From contig NC_059477.1 in the NCBI RefSeq assembly GCF_018139145.2, forward strand, positions 34,761,502 through 34,825,501: a stretch of DNA of 64,000 nucleotides, written 5' to 3'. The translations under genes were made by a program, and so were the position numbers. How positions within the stretch are numbered: position 1 is the first letter of the stretch; each line of letters opens with the position of its first letter. The notes beneath the pieces were generated by a model. That model was not told where the DNA came from. It saw only the letters and a list, made by a program, of their open reading frames with translations, and searched no databases. The DNA is from Gymnogyps californianus. Taxonomy: Eukaryota > Chordata > Aves > Accipitriformes > Cathartidae. Positions 22,797 through 34,357 of the stretch are shown here, one piece after another.

Positions 22797-25225
22797 GTAG
22801 GAATAAGGAAACAAAAGAGATGGTAAGCCTTATAGAAACCTCTTTAAAAGAAATTCCATACACTTTCTTCTCTTCTCTTTTCCTTTCTCTTGTTCACTTT
22901 CCCTTAAAAAGATAAAATAAAATTAAGAACTCTAACTAGTCTTGGGTTGTTAAGACTTCATGGAAGCTCCTGTTCAGAAGGTGTAGGGGAAGACTGATAA
23001 ATCATTTCTCCCAGCACTTCGGCTAAGCCATTTCAAATATTGGAATAAAGAGTTACTGCTTAGTAATACTAATATGGTTTGTTTAGAGGTAATAGTGAAT
23101 ATATCCACTAACTGATTACAGTATCATTGTTTTCATCTCAGTTGTATTTCTTTCCACATGTTATAAAAGACAACATTATTTTAAAAAATATCTATTACTA
23201 TTTAATTGCTTAGGAAGACTCCTATTCACCATCTCATTGAATATCATCAGGAAAAGTAATCTTTTCAAAGACCATACCAGTTTGGGCTAGCCAAGTACTA
23301 ACAGATTTCCTTAAGGATATGTCTAGGAGTCTTCTGACTATTTGCATCTGGTTGAAGCATGACAAGTAGCATGAAAAGCTAAACTCCTGATGGTAGGTAT
23401 GAATCTTCTATGATCATTTCCCATGGAAAGCTTTTAGAGGTTCAAAAATCAATCAGATTCTGCATTTCTGATTCATTGAATTAGTCAATATGGCAAATAG
23501 GAGAAGACTTCTCTGGCCTTTGCCCATACAGGATCTCCCTGCAGCCAGCATCCACTGAAGGCAGATGCACAGCCCGTTTGTTCCACAGAAGAGGTAAAGG
23601 AATGCAAAGAGCATCTTAGATTTAGCGTACGTCTTCTTCTGTCTAAACGATTCAGGAGCGTGATAGTAATTACGGAAGTTGGTCAAGTCAATTTTAGCCA
23701 TTCTGGTCATCCATGTCATTAAACGACATACAATTCTGTTGTGTGTGAAACTTACTTATTAATAATAATATCAGAAACTATTACTGGCAAGAAGAGAGAG
23801 TATTAAAAAAATTTCTAATAAGCTGAGTCTCACTTTGAGCTGTTGAATGAATTCATTCCGTTTCTCCCTGAGACATTCTGCTGAGGGGGAAGGAAAGGTT
23901 CCTCTCTGTATTGGGCAAAATTGTCTATATTGTACCAAACAGCTGTCTGAGGTTAACCTTAGTCACTGCTAAACAAACATACTGTGAGAGCATCCTCACG
24001 TAATGCCTCCTACCTGACAAACCAAATAAAATGCCCAGGCTTTAAAGAAGCTCTGTGCTTTGGTTTGTATCAAAACTCTATTTGTCTGAGATAATTACAT
24101 CAGTAAGAAGTCCTGCACTAAAAATTAGAGGTATTTCATAAAGCTAAAGGAAAGCTGATCAGGAAATCAGAAATATTAGACAAAAATCGATCACGTAAAA
24201 CTATCAGCACCTCAAGGATTTTTTACAGGGCACATGCTCAAGAGATGCTTCAATTAAAGAATGGATTCACGGAGCCTGTACTTATGGTCTTTAAAGGATC
24301 CTAGTGAATTTATGCAGCCTGTAGTTAATGACAAAGGCAAATTTAAACCTGAATGAAATAACAAAATGGTTAGAGATCTGCTAGTGACAGCCTTCGTAGA
24401 AGATATGTCACAAAAATCAGTATTTTGAATATGAAACTGCTATTACGTTGTGGCTTAGAATCATTTAGGGACACATCAAATGGTTTCTAAGAAATCTGAA
24501 CACTGGAAGCCAGAGAAATAGGTTTTGAATCCAGATTCATGTGAGGACCTCCTAGAAGCAAAAGCTTGTCATATTCCATTAGCAATGAAAATGAAGTTGA
24601 AAAATTCTAGCGTAAGGTAATTGCTAAGGTTTTGTGTGATGGACCACCACCAAGATAATCAGCCTTCAGATGTGAGATGTGATCAAACCTTCATTTAAAT
24701 CAGTGGAACTCTGTTGATTTACCGTGGTTAAGCATTTGGCAGCAGATTTTTTTTCTTCAATTAATAGATGCAGGGAAAAATAATTGCATAGTTTATGCAA
24801 CCTGCTCCTACAGGATGGTTTAAAAGTGATTTGCAGCAAATGACCAAAACAGAGTGGCTCGTGCCACTGTGTGCTCCATGGGGAAAGGTATGTGTCAGTG
24901 AGCTCTGGAGAAATGGATATACATGGTCAGGAGTTTGCTGTGGTAGTGAAGGACACAACTGAAGTAAGAAAACGTGGAGAGTGGTGCACAGACCAAAAAG
25001 CAAAACCGAGCGGTCTGCTTCCTTTCTCTCTTGCCCTTGGTAAAATGACTACTAACATACATGCCTGGGTAGAAAGGCAGACAAGGGAGGTTATGTTTTG
25101 AAGGGCATTTAGTTCTAGATACGAAAACATGGCAAAGTATAAATAGGGCCACAGGGGACACGAAACACTGCATAATGTTGTGGTTTGATTCAGCTGAAAT
25201 GGAAAGTAAGGCTTCTCCATGCTTG

Positions 25226-25837
25226 TCTGATGTCATGGTTTAACCTCAACCAGCAACTAAGCCCCACACAGCCGCTTGCTCACTCCCCCCCAGCGGGATG
25301 GGGGAGAGAATCAGAAGGGTAAAAGTGAGAAAACTCATGGGTTGAGATAAGGACAGTTTAATAGGTAAAGCAAAAGCTGTGCATGCGAGCAAAGCAAAAC
25401 AAGGAATTCATTCACCGCTTCCCATCGGCAGGCAGGTGTTCAGCCATCTCCAGGAAAGCAGGGCTCCATCACGCGTAACGGTTACTTGGGAAGACAAACA
25501 CCATCACTCTGAACATCCCCCCCTTCCTCCTTCTTCCCCCAGCTTTCTATGCTGAGCATGATGTCATATGGTATGGAATATCCCTTTGGTCAGTTGGGGT
25601 CAGCTGTCCCGGCTGTGTCCCCTCCCATCTTCTTGTGCACCCCCAGCCTCCTCGCTGGTGGGGTGGGGTGAGAAGCAGAAAAGGCCTTGACTCTGTGTAA
25701 GCACTGCTCAGCAGTAACTAAAACACCCCTGTGTTATCAATCAACACTGTTTTTATCACAAATGCAAAACAGAGCCCCATACTAGCTGCTATGAAAAAAA
25801 TTAACTCTATCATCCCAGCCATAACCAGCACATCTGA
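25226..25837. repeat. 5-bp target-site duplication TCTGA flanking the minus-strand LTR
   Basis: TCTGA at 25226-25230 and again at 25833-25837 brackets the LTR exactly. The next bases outside differ (G before the left copy, G after the right copy against A and T at the LTR side), so the duplication is 5 bp, as expected for ERVL-type integration. Confidence 0.88.
25231..25832 (-). mobile_element. Solo LTR of an ERVL-like avian endogenous retrovirus, minus orientation
   Basis: On the plus strand the element runs from TGTCATGGTTTAACC (25231) to ACCAGCACA (25832), so it has TG...CA ends on either strand. It is a 602-base LTR with no internal retroviral genes beside it. It belongs to the same family as 258-837 but is a diverged copy: the U3 blocks, CRE-like TGACATCA (complement of 25559-25566) and ATTAAA poly(A) signal (complement of 25357-25362) are shared, while the middle, about 25370-25530, has diverged strongly and the TATA position is CATAGAAA. 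The exact 5-bp duplication shows it integrated on its own. It is not the partner LTR of the first copy, which has a different flank and the opposite direction. Confidence 0.92.
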
Positions 25838-27922
25838 GTAAATATTAACAGATAGAGAATTGAGACAAGAGTCAAAATGCTCTTTTTGACGTGTTTTCCA
25901 CTGCTGAGGTTCAAAGACTTGACAGTTCCCCATGCAAAGGTGCAGGACCTGTGAAACTGCAGACATTTAATACTCCATGGGGCAAAGGAAGAGTCAATAT
26001 GTGACCTGAAGAGGATAACTTTTAGTAGTTATGTGAGAGGCCAGTGATGATCCTGAGGTATTGAGGGCGAAAAAATTGCCTGTATATGCTGCAATGGGTT
26101 TAGACAACAGGATATTTAGAATAATATATTATGAATATATATTGAGAGAAAGAGAGCGATATCATCACATTTGCTTATCAGCTGAGGTTCTGCCCAATAT
26201 ACTCACGCTAGCCATAAAAATGATTAGGCTGTGTTTCTTCCCTAGCTGGAGCAGATGTAGGGAGTATGACTGACACTCCTTCTATACTATTATCACAAAC
26301 AGATAGCTATCAGAAAGTCAATCTCTTCCCGGCTTTGCAACGTGTCTCCAGGCTGTGACGGCACTGACATAAGGCATATTTTAAGCTGCCTGTAGATTCC
26401 AGAATGAGTGAGAGATTTAATATGGGGGAATGTTCACTGATAAAAGTGACTTATTTACCATGCCCACTCTGTGTGCTGCATTCCAAAAGGAGCAGATAAA
26501 AAGCAAGAAATAATAATAAAAAAATATATAGGTGGATTTATTCAAATGTGATGTCCATCACCAGAGAAATATTTGCTTCACTGCAGGACAGAAAACTAGG
26601 AGAAAGGGATGGAAAAGGTATGTGTCCTGTTAAGCAGAAGTTGGAGCAAGAAGAAATTATTTATAAAGAGAGCACTAACGTCCATGAAGATCACGAGAAA
26701 GCCAGAATGTGTTAGGACATACTTGTAACCCAGTCTGCCCTGTGTTTGCAGCAAGGACAATCATTTATTAGGTCTTTTCAGCGTTAGCATATTGAACTAT
26801 GAAAACTATGCATCTTTTATGTGCTATTAAAGACATACGGCAGACATCTCGAAATTCTTTAAATTAAATACATACACCTAGAACCAGTCATAGTCAGTGG
26901 TAAAGTAAGCAGCTGTCTAGGGCAACAGACGTAGGTCCTGCTGCCCATCCCGTCATGGCCCTGAGAAGCCAAGCACTGCACTGCTGCCTGCGGGAGAGGC
27001 TGCAGGCATCTGCATTAGGTAGGTGACTTATTCCGGCAATAGGAAACTCCACCACCACTTTCACCATCCCTCCACTAACAGCAGGAAAAACAATACGTAT
27101 GTCCAGAGCTCTCCTTTGGACTGTGTTCCTGCTCCACTCCTTCCTATATCAATGCTTATCAAGGAAAACTAGAGTGCTATTAGATTTGAGATGGCAATAG
27201 TTTGGTGCCAGGTGACGGGGAAAGGTTAGCTATTTTATATCTTCGAATGTGTTACCAAAACCTTTGCTGTTATCACAAATAAGCTGAATTTACGACCGTA
27301 AGTATGGTACAAAAAATGCAATACAGATCACATAATCTTGTTTTCCAGCCAGACCGCTTAGCAATGCACATAAAAATATCACATAAAAAGGAGCCTAATG
27401 CCTCAGATCTTTACAAATGTCTAACAAATAACAGTTTGAGAGAGGGGAAAAAACATTATGCATAAAACATTATCAATACACGTTGCCTTAATAAAAGAAC
27501 ATATTTATGTATTTTGAACATTTGCATTTTACAGTTTACCATGAAATATTCTCTTTCCTTAGTTTCAGAGAAGTGGCAGACAGCTGGTGGAGTCACAGAT
27601 GTAAGAATGTTTTCCCATTTAAATGGCTTAAATAGTTGTCTTTCATGAGGACAGACACCAGCTATGAGAAGCAGCAAAGTTTATCTATGCTTTGTCAGAC
27701 TGTAGCAAAGAATGTATGTTCTTGGAAGCACTACAATCTATAGAGGTATAATATTAGACGTATGCCAGAGATATGCTTTGGACTAGGCAATATGTTAGAA
27801 ATGGCTTTTCAGTATGATCTCCCTATTGGGGTTTTTTTTGTGAGCTTCAACTGAAACCTTAATGTTGTTTTAACCCTTTCATTGTGGGGCCAGGGGCAGG
27901 GGGGAAGACTTTATTATAAACC
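25838..27922. other. Non-coding DNA
   Basis: No gene recognised. A less AT-rich patch at about 26930-27070 ends near GCATTAGGTAGGTGAC, which resembles a splice donor, but no protein or acceptor supports an exon. Confidence 0.5.
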
Positions 27923-28070
27923 AGTGGTAATTTTTATTACCACTTTTAAATTATAATTATGAAAATACATTTTATTATAATTATAAATTTAATGTATAAC
28001 TAGATACAACTATATAAACATATAATTACTTTAAATATTTATAAATTATAAATTAAAAAGTGGTAAAAAG
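27923..28070. repeat. AT-rich imperfect inverted repeat with a nested hairpin
   Basis: The arms at 27931-27960 and 28041-28070 are imperfect reverse complements of about 30 bases, each containing a TTACCACTTTT or AAAAGTGGTAA core. At the left edge a perfect 9-bp hairpin (AGTGGTAAT at 27923-27931, ATTACCACT at 27936-27944, four-base T loop) reuses the same core. The centre is almost pure A/T. It could be a small non-autonomous DNA-transposon relic or an AT-rich cruciform-prone tract; no target duplication is clear. Confidence 0.6.
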
Positions 28071-31000
28071 AAGTCACATCATTGCATGCTGCCCTTTTTC
28101 ATGAATTAAAAAGAAAACTTAGACAAGTTAAAGTGAAATTGTTGGGAGGAGAGGGATGAACATTATTATGAGCAAAGAGACTACAACTGTCCACTTTTAG
28201 ATAGAATCAAAGAATAGGTTCATCATTTTTCCCTGTGGCAATTTAATTCACATTTTGCACTGTTCAGGTAGAAGCATATTAATGGCAAATTACAGAAAGC
28301 AAGTCATTGTAATGCAGTGAATAGCTAATTCCATTGTTAAAATGTATCAGTGATTCTCAGTCAAGGATAAATGATGTTGCTTTTTCTATGCATAAGGAAA
28401 AATCCTCAATGCTGTCAGGAAACTGATGAAAGTTAAAGATACTCTGTCTTCTTCAAATTCACGTCCTCATCTGAATAGCTCATGCCCACTGCTCCTGCAA
28501 GCCAGGCCTGTTAAAAAAAAAATTAAAAAATTCACAAAGGACAAGTGCTGTTTTTCCATGTCACACTGGTTGTTTTGTTCATTTGTCAGCACCCTGAGTA
28601 TATTGTTTTCACCAGTTTCCCTGTATGCTTAGTAAAATGGTGCTAATACCTTAGTGACTGTGGGATTGACCAAGCCACAGCCAGTTTCTGGGGTCAGCAC
28701 AAATCCACAGAGTGTGGTGGAGAAAATGATTTAAAAAGACTAAGGGAATTGAACTACAAGTGACAGTCACTGTAAAATCAGGGAAAAGTCCTAAAATCAG
28801 ATTTTTTGATGCAAAGTAATTTCAGGTGGATGGGCTTTGTTTAGCCCACAGTCTCCTGCTCTTCTCCAATACTGGGGACCAGTGTGTTGTGCTGAGTAAC
28901 CTTTAGGCTCACAAAGACAACAAAAACTAAAAGCCTTCCTCTAGTTCCTCTGCAAGTCAATGGCATTTGACTCTGAAGAAGGAAGGGAGAACAGTGGCAA
29001 AAGGAAGCAAGCAAATTGATTTTACCTCCTGGATGTCATTCAAGTGTTATTTAGCATTAAGCACAGCACAGCCCTTCAGATAGCCAAAGCAACTGTTCTA
29101 GTCACCAAAGATATCTTTCCAAGGAGGTATTAATCTTTGCAAAGTTACAACCCTCAGGAACCATAAATATTTTCTTCTTGCTGCAATATTACTACTCTTG
29201 CAATTATAAGAAGCTATATGCATGTATATTTTTAATCCCTATGAGTTAATAAAAGCTCTTGCTGTTTGCTCTGAATCTCCATAGCCAGTAGGAGTCTTTT
29301 CTTTCACTTCATTGTCCTCTTGATAGTTTCCCAGAAGCTCTGATCAGACTACACACATAAAAGAACCAGAAAGTTGTTGCATAGGGTATTTTTGTTCTAC
29401 AGAAGCACTGTACAACAAATTTTCTGGGCTAGCTCAACAACTTACCATCTTGAGATATATTAATAACAGTGAAATGCAATCCAAAGTTAATGGCAAATTT
29501 TCTATTTCTCATCAGTCTACTTTTCCCATATTTATCATCCCTTGTTTTCATTCTTTTCACTTTCTGAAAATGTTCTATTTAGTTGTATCTCAGTAGTTTA
29601 AAAAAAGGATATTTGGGCTTGGAAAAGCTTCAGTATTGCTCCATTGGCTTCATAGGTACACACAAATGTAGGAACAAAATAGCTTAGGGAAGTTTCCTGT
29701 TGCCGTGGCAAATTCAAATAATATACTTGTTGATTACTAAAACTGGTTAAATATTTTTCCTTAACAATAAGGCTTTAATACTGAAAAGATGTTCATATTC
29801 ATAGAAATGGAGATAAAAATCTTACTAGATAGTACACCTAGAGCTGATATTTCCATCTGTTCTGCTATGGAAAAGAAACTCATTCAGGAGTGGAGGATTT
29901 GCTGCTTTTCAGGTAAAGATCAGGTAAGGTCACAAAAATGGCTCAGAGGCTAATCTCATGGGTTGCTTTATTTATTCCTTCCTAGCAGTGGCAGGTCAAA
30001 CCTGCTTAGTTTAAAAGTCAGAAGTATAGGGTAAGGTTGATGTCTTTGTTTTGACTTCCACCTCCACAACTTAAAGCTGGGGTTTGAAAATCAGTTTGTT
30101 TTCTTTCTCCATTAAAGATTCTTCCACAAGAGACTGGCTGACTCTTTTGTTCTCAAGGCAAAAAGACAAGGAAAATATTGCAGATCTAAGTGCTAACAGT
30201 AATTCCCTCTCTTGCTGAGAGAACTCCCAGGACTTGTCTCTCATACAGGCTCCCTGATATCTATCATATTCCCCAGCAACTAAAGCAGCTTTCCATTATT
30301 TTGGTCTTTATGCACTCAGACTGTAAATTCCTCACAAAGACAGCTTTTCTTACCCTGTTTTGAGTTGTATGTGGTGTAGGTTTTAGTTACTGCTGTAAAT
30401 GGTCTCTCAGTATACCTTTACACATCTTGGGCACCGTATAGATATTTCCATGTCTACTGTCTTGTGCTTTACTATATGGCATTTTCAATTCTCTATTAAA
30501 TTTCTCGTCACTTGTTCTGTCATATTATTCTGCAGAAGTTCCTGTTTAAATTCAGTGTAACTATTCACAGAAAAAGGTACTACTCAGCATAAGTAAGGAT
30601 TGGCAAACTTTGACAATAGCAATTAGAGCAGTCCATTTACTACTGCAATTTAAAGAGGCCTGCATGCATTTCATGGACACTGCTGTGCTGTGCCATGTCA
30701 GATATCCTAGTTTCAGCTGGCTTCAATAACTCCAAGACAGTCTTCATTTAGTAGCCTGGCTGTCAGGAGAAAAAAAAAAAAACACAACTCACGTGCAGAA
30801 CAATTTATGCAGAAAAGTTGCAATGCAAATTGCAAACTCTTCAATTACCATGTATTGCATTGGTATATGCCATCTATATATGTATACACAAAATAGTTTG
30901 CACAGTATCTACTACCCCTTCCTTGCCTTTTTGTAAGTAATTTTCAAAACTGGCAAGGAAAATTTAAGTCAGTCCTTTGCTGACAGTTTCTGTGTGACTC

Positions 31001-31559
31001 ACCGTACACATCATTCATCACAGATTGCTCCTATTGCAAAGGGTCAATCACCAGTGAAAGACTGTGGGATTCAACACCGGGTCATTTTTATGTATTATTA
31101 ATTTTGCTTGTTAGTCATTCATAGCATAATGGGGGGGGGGGTGGAACGGAGAAACACAACAAAGATTTTTAACCCTTTTAAATAGCTTGGGTTTCAAGAT
31201 GAAAATGTCCCTCTCAAAGAAGCCCTGAATCTTCTCTGCTTAGAAATAATAGCTAACTTGCCTACCACCAAGCTATTAAATCATGGATAATGACAAGCCA
31301 CAGACCAAAATCTCCATACGGCTGTGTATGTGGGAGAGCTGAAAGAAGGGGGATTGCCTGGGTTGAATCTCAAGCACCCGTGCATGGCCAGCCTCTGCAG
31401 CTGCCCCTAGCCCTGGGGTGAGATTTGCTGCAGCCACCACACAGCTCTGACCAAGTCACTTGGCATAGCACCATGTGGAGGGAGAATTTGATCTGCTGGC
31501 AGATTAAAGGAAGCTCGAGAGTCAGGCTGAACACCTATGCTCAGGTATGTGCCTACAGG
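28071..31559. other. Non-coding DNA
   Basis: AT-rich, with only short chance frames. It includes the G-run at 31131. No gene or RNA recognised. Confidence 0.5.
31131..31141 (+). repeat. G11 homopolymer run
   Basis: Eleven consecutive G in an otherwise AT-rich region, followed by TGG. One run alone does not make a G-quadruplex. Confidence 0.9.
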
Positions 31560-31630
31560 ACCAGATCTGTCAGCATCTGACATTTCCCATTGAAGACAAT
31601 CTTTGGGAAGTGCCTGAAAATCAGGACACT
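31560..31630. repeat. Possible relic of a palindromic amniote interspersed repeat
   Basis: The order TCCCATTGAAGACAAT followed by CTGAAAATCAGG resembles an old palindromic repeat common in turtles, crocodilians and birds, whose arms carry a CCCATTGA.GTCAATGGG centre and CTGAAAATCAGG ends. Only one half is visible. The resemblance is from memory and weak. Confidence 0.3.
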
Positions 31631-32516
31631 CTTTTCCATGAGAATAAAGACTTGGTATCCATCCATTGTGGATGGAAGAAGGACTAGAGTCTAGATATGA
31701 AAGAGAAAAGAAGATAAAATTGTGAAAATTGTCCTCTTTTTCTATTTTATATAATTTGAAATCCAACCCAGTACTTTGAAAGTCCAATCAATTTAACAGA
31801 TATGGACATTCATATTCTTTCTCTTGTTCAATTGGTGAAGACTTTCCTGTCAAAAGAACTTTTCCATAAAAAATCTAGTTGCTACCCAAAGAAGATTTCT
31901 TTTTCCTTTTTCCTGTCTTTTTTTTAATAGGAGTTTTCTAGTCTCAGTCCTCAGAGATTGTTGTCTGGACTTTTTTCACCATCCATCTCCAATGTCAGAT
32001 AGTAATGACTGACAATAGGAGCAGTTGTAATGATAGTAGTAACATTTTACTTTTAGCTAATGGGATAGTTCTTCCCCCAGAAATTTTATTGTTCCATGTC
32101 ATAGGTATCTATATATTGGTTGCTAAAATAAATACATTACATAAAAATAATGTTGGCAGTTTTATGTTTCTAGAAATTCTGTTTAAATTGATTTTTTGAA
32201 AGAAGCAATGTTATTTCACTGTATTTTAGCTTCTGGTACAACATCTCATGATATCCTGTTAAACATTACAGTCTTAAGTATGCATCATTTAATGCAAATA
32301 TTGCTACTTAGGTGGTTGGGCACACTTTTAAGAAAACATATATCAAAATGAAACTTGCATTTCTACAGCTATTACATTGCATTATCTCAAGAAATAGAAC
32401 ACAATGAAATTACTTATTTTCCATAGATTTGAAATATCTTTCTTAAAAGTCCTGACAACACTACAGAAAGTGGGGTTTTTTTCCTTTGTTTTTACAAGAA
32501 CCAATGAGATTTTGCA

Positions 32517-32531
32517 AACACACACACACAC
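32517..32531 (+). repeat. Short (CA)n microsatellite
   Basis: A run of alternating A and C, about seven CA units. Confidence 0.85.
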
Positions 32532-34319
32532 TGACAGTAGGAAGCTTTGTTCTGAACAGAAATATTTTTTCATATTCCTGTTGCACTCAGCAGAATTGCA
32601 CTCATGTGCCCTTTTTTTTCCTACTTGTTTGAATCAGCATGAAGAGTGTTGATTCATACTCAGGACTGCCTGTTTCTTCAGTAAACCTCCGTGCTTGACT
32701 TACCTTGCCCACATTTCAGCAAATTCTCCACTAAATGGAAAAGGCCAGGTTTTGAGGAAAGAGAGGGGACTTGGTACGAGACCCATATCTGTACTTTAAG
32801 AGGTGACCTTGCCACTTACACTGTGAAACACCAGGGCTAAAAATAAGTATACCATGGAAGTTTATAGTTTGTTATTTATATTTCTAAAGTGTCATAGTTT
32901 TTAAATTTCTGGGCCAAGATTCTCATAGATGATCAAACTTTTGAATCCATGCACGGAGATAAAACATTACATTCATTCCTCTAGAAAAAACTATGTTCAC
33001 TCAGCATCTTCAGCACTACTTACTTGTCTTATGGTCTGCAAACTGACGTATATTTATTTTATACCTGGCTATTTGGATCAAACATAGAACAAATCACTAA
33101 GTCTACAAACACCAGTTCAGGCACATTCACCAGACTATTCAATTAAAAAAATGTTTCTTTCCTTAAAAGGCTGTTCTCCCATCCCAACTGCACACAACAA
33201 TTTCCAGTGCAGGGAGTCCAGTCCACCATTAAGTCAAAAGTTCAAAGTGCTGCTGTCCAGCAACCACTTACAGGTATGAAGTCTCAGGGTGAGGGGTTCG
33301 AAGAGGGACAACAGATTTAGTAGTTAGCATCGCAAACCAGGTACCTTTAAAGCGGTTCAAACTTATAAATGACTTGCCTGTCCTTCATTTCACAGAAAAT
33401 GCCTAGTCTTATTTCATAATTTCTCATTTTAAAGTTCATTATTCACTTTCTGTGCAAAATCACAACCTTTTTAAAAGCAGTAGAATTGCAGTTGCACAAT
33501 TTAAATTCAGATACTTATTAAAAATGGAGAACCATTTCAACATTTATTGTTTTTTTCAGAATGCTCTTCAAAATGCCCTTTGTCTTAAAAAATAAACCTG
33601 GGAAATTTTCAAGGCAGATCAGTTTTTGTAAACAAAGTTATTAGGAGCTAAACATAAGGTTTATAATGGAATTTGGTTGAACTGGAAAGGATTTATGCCT
33701 GTAATTAATTACGAAGGCTGCAACATGGGTCTATAAAAAAAAAAAAGGGGGCAAAAGAAGACAAAAACAAAAGCTTGTCTGATAAGCTGAAAATAACAGC
33801 TTTGCCACCAAGTTAGGCAAGTAAGAAGGTTAAATATCACAACAGGAAAAAGCTGTCTAAACTACCAGACAATTTTAGCTGGAAGTCCTTAGGGAATATT
33901 TATAAAGGGTATGTCAAGTAAAAATAACTTCTTCACAGAGGAGGAAGTACTTCAGAGAAAACAATGGAGGGAAAAAAGAAAGAAGACACAAATGCCTTCT
34001 TCAGCTTCCTCTAGCAAGTAGGAGGATGCTGGCACCCTGGGTTCAGGTCTTCCTTACTTGGCTGGGGAGTGGGGGGACAATCACTTTGATGCATAGGCAG
34101 GAAAGTCAAACATGCTTTCTCCCCTCACCCCAGAATACTAAAATATCATTATATTCTCAGATCCCTTTCAGACTAGGTACTCAAGCCTGACAGCAAGGTA
34201 ACAAGGACTATTGCTCAGAAAATAGAGAAGACATTGATTGGAAAAGATCCCTTTGCATGTGACAGAAATAAATGCACTGGGGGCATGGGTAAGGATGAAT
34301 TAGTTGCATTTTTCAATAC

Positions 34320-34357
34320 AAGAAAAGAAGAAAGAAAGGAAAAATAAAAAGAAGGAA
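34320..34357 (+). repeat. Purine-only (GAAA-type) tract
   Basis: Only A and G apart from one T, in AGAAA/AAAGG-like units. A similar tract lies at 4877-4912 inside or at the edge of a LINE relic. Confidence 0.75.

Larger units (their letters stand above)
17294..25225. other. Long non-coding stretch between the CR1 and the minus-strand LTR
   Basis: AT-rich, with no gene or RNA recognised. The longest chance frames are 115 codons (21871-22218 minus) and 113 codons (24895-25236 minus, which runs into the LTR). A 72-codon frame at 18949-19167 has no recognisable product. A small tandem duplication is at 22755 and a TTTA-type simple repeat at 19468. Confidence 0.5.

Noticed and set aside
258..25837. 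The two LTRs as the ends of one provirus
   Set aside because: They are inverted relative to each other, have different flanking duplications, and the DNA between them has no gag, pol or env but does contain unrelated LINEs.
31131..31141. G11 run as a G-quadruplex
   Set aside because: Only one G-run plus a short GG nearby; four runs are lacking.
31407..31787. 126-codon minus-strand reading frame as a gene
   Set aside because: It crosses a possible palindromic repeat relic (31560-31630) and has no recognisable protein features.
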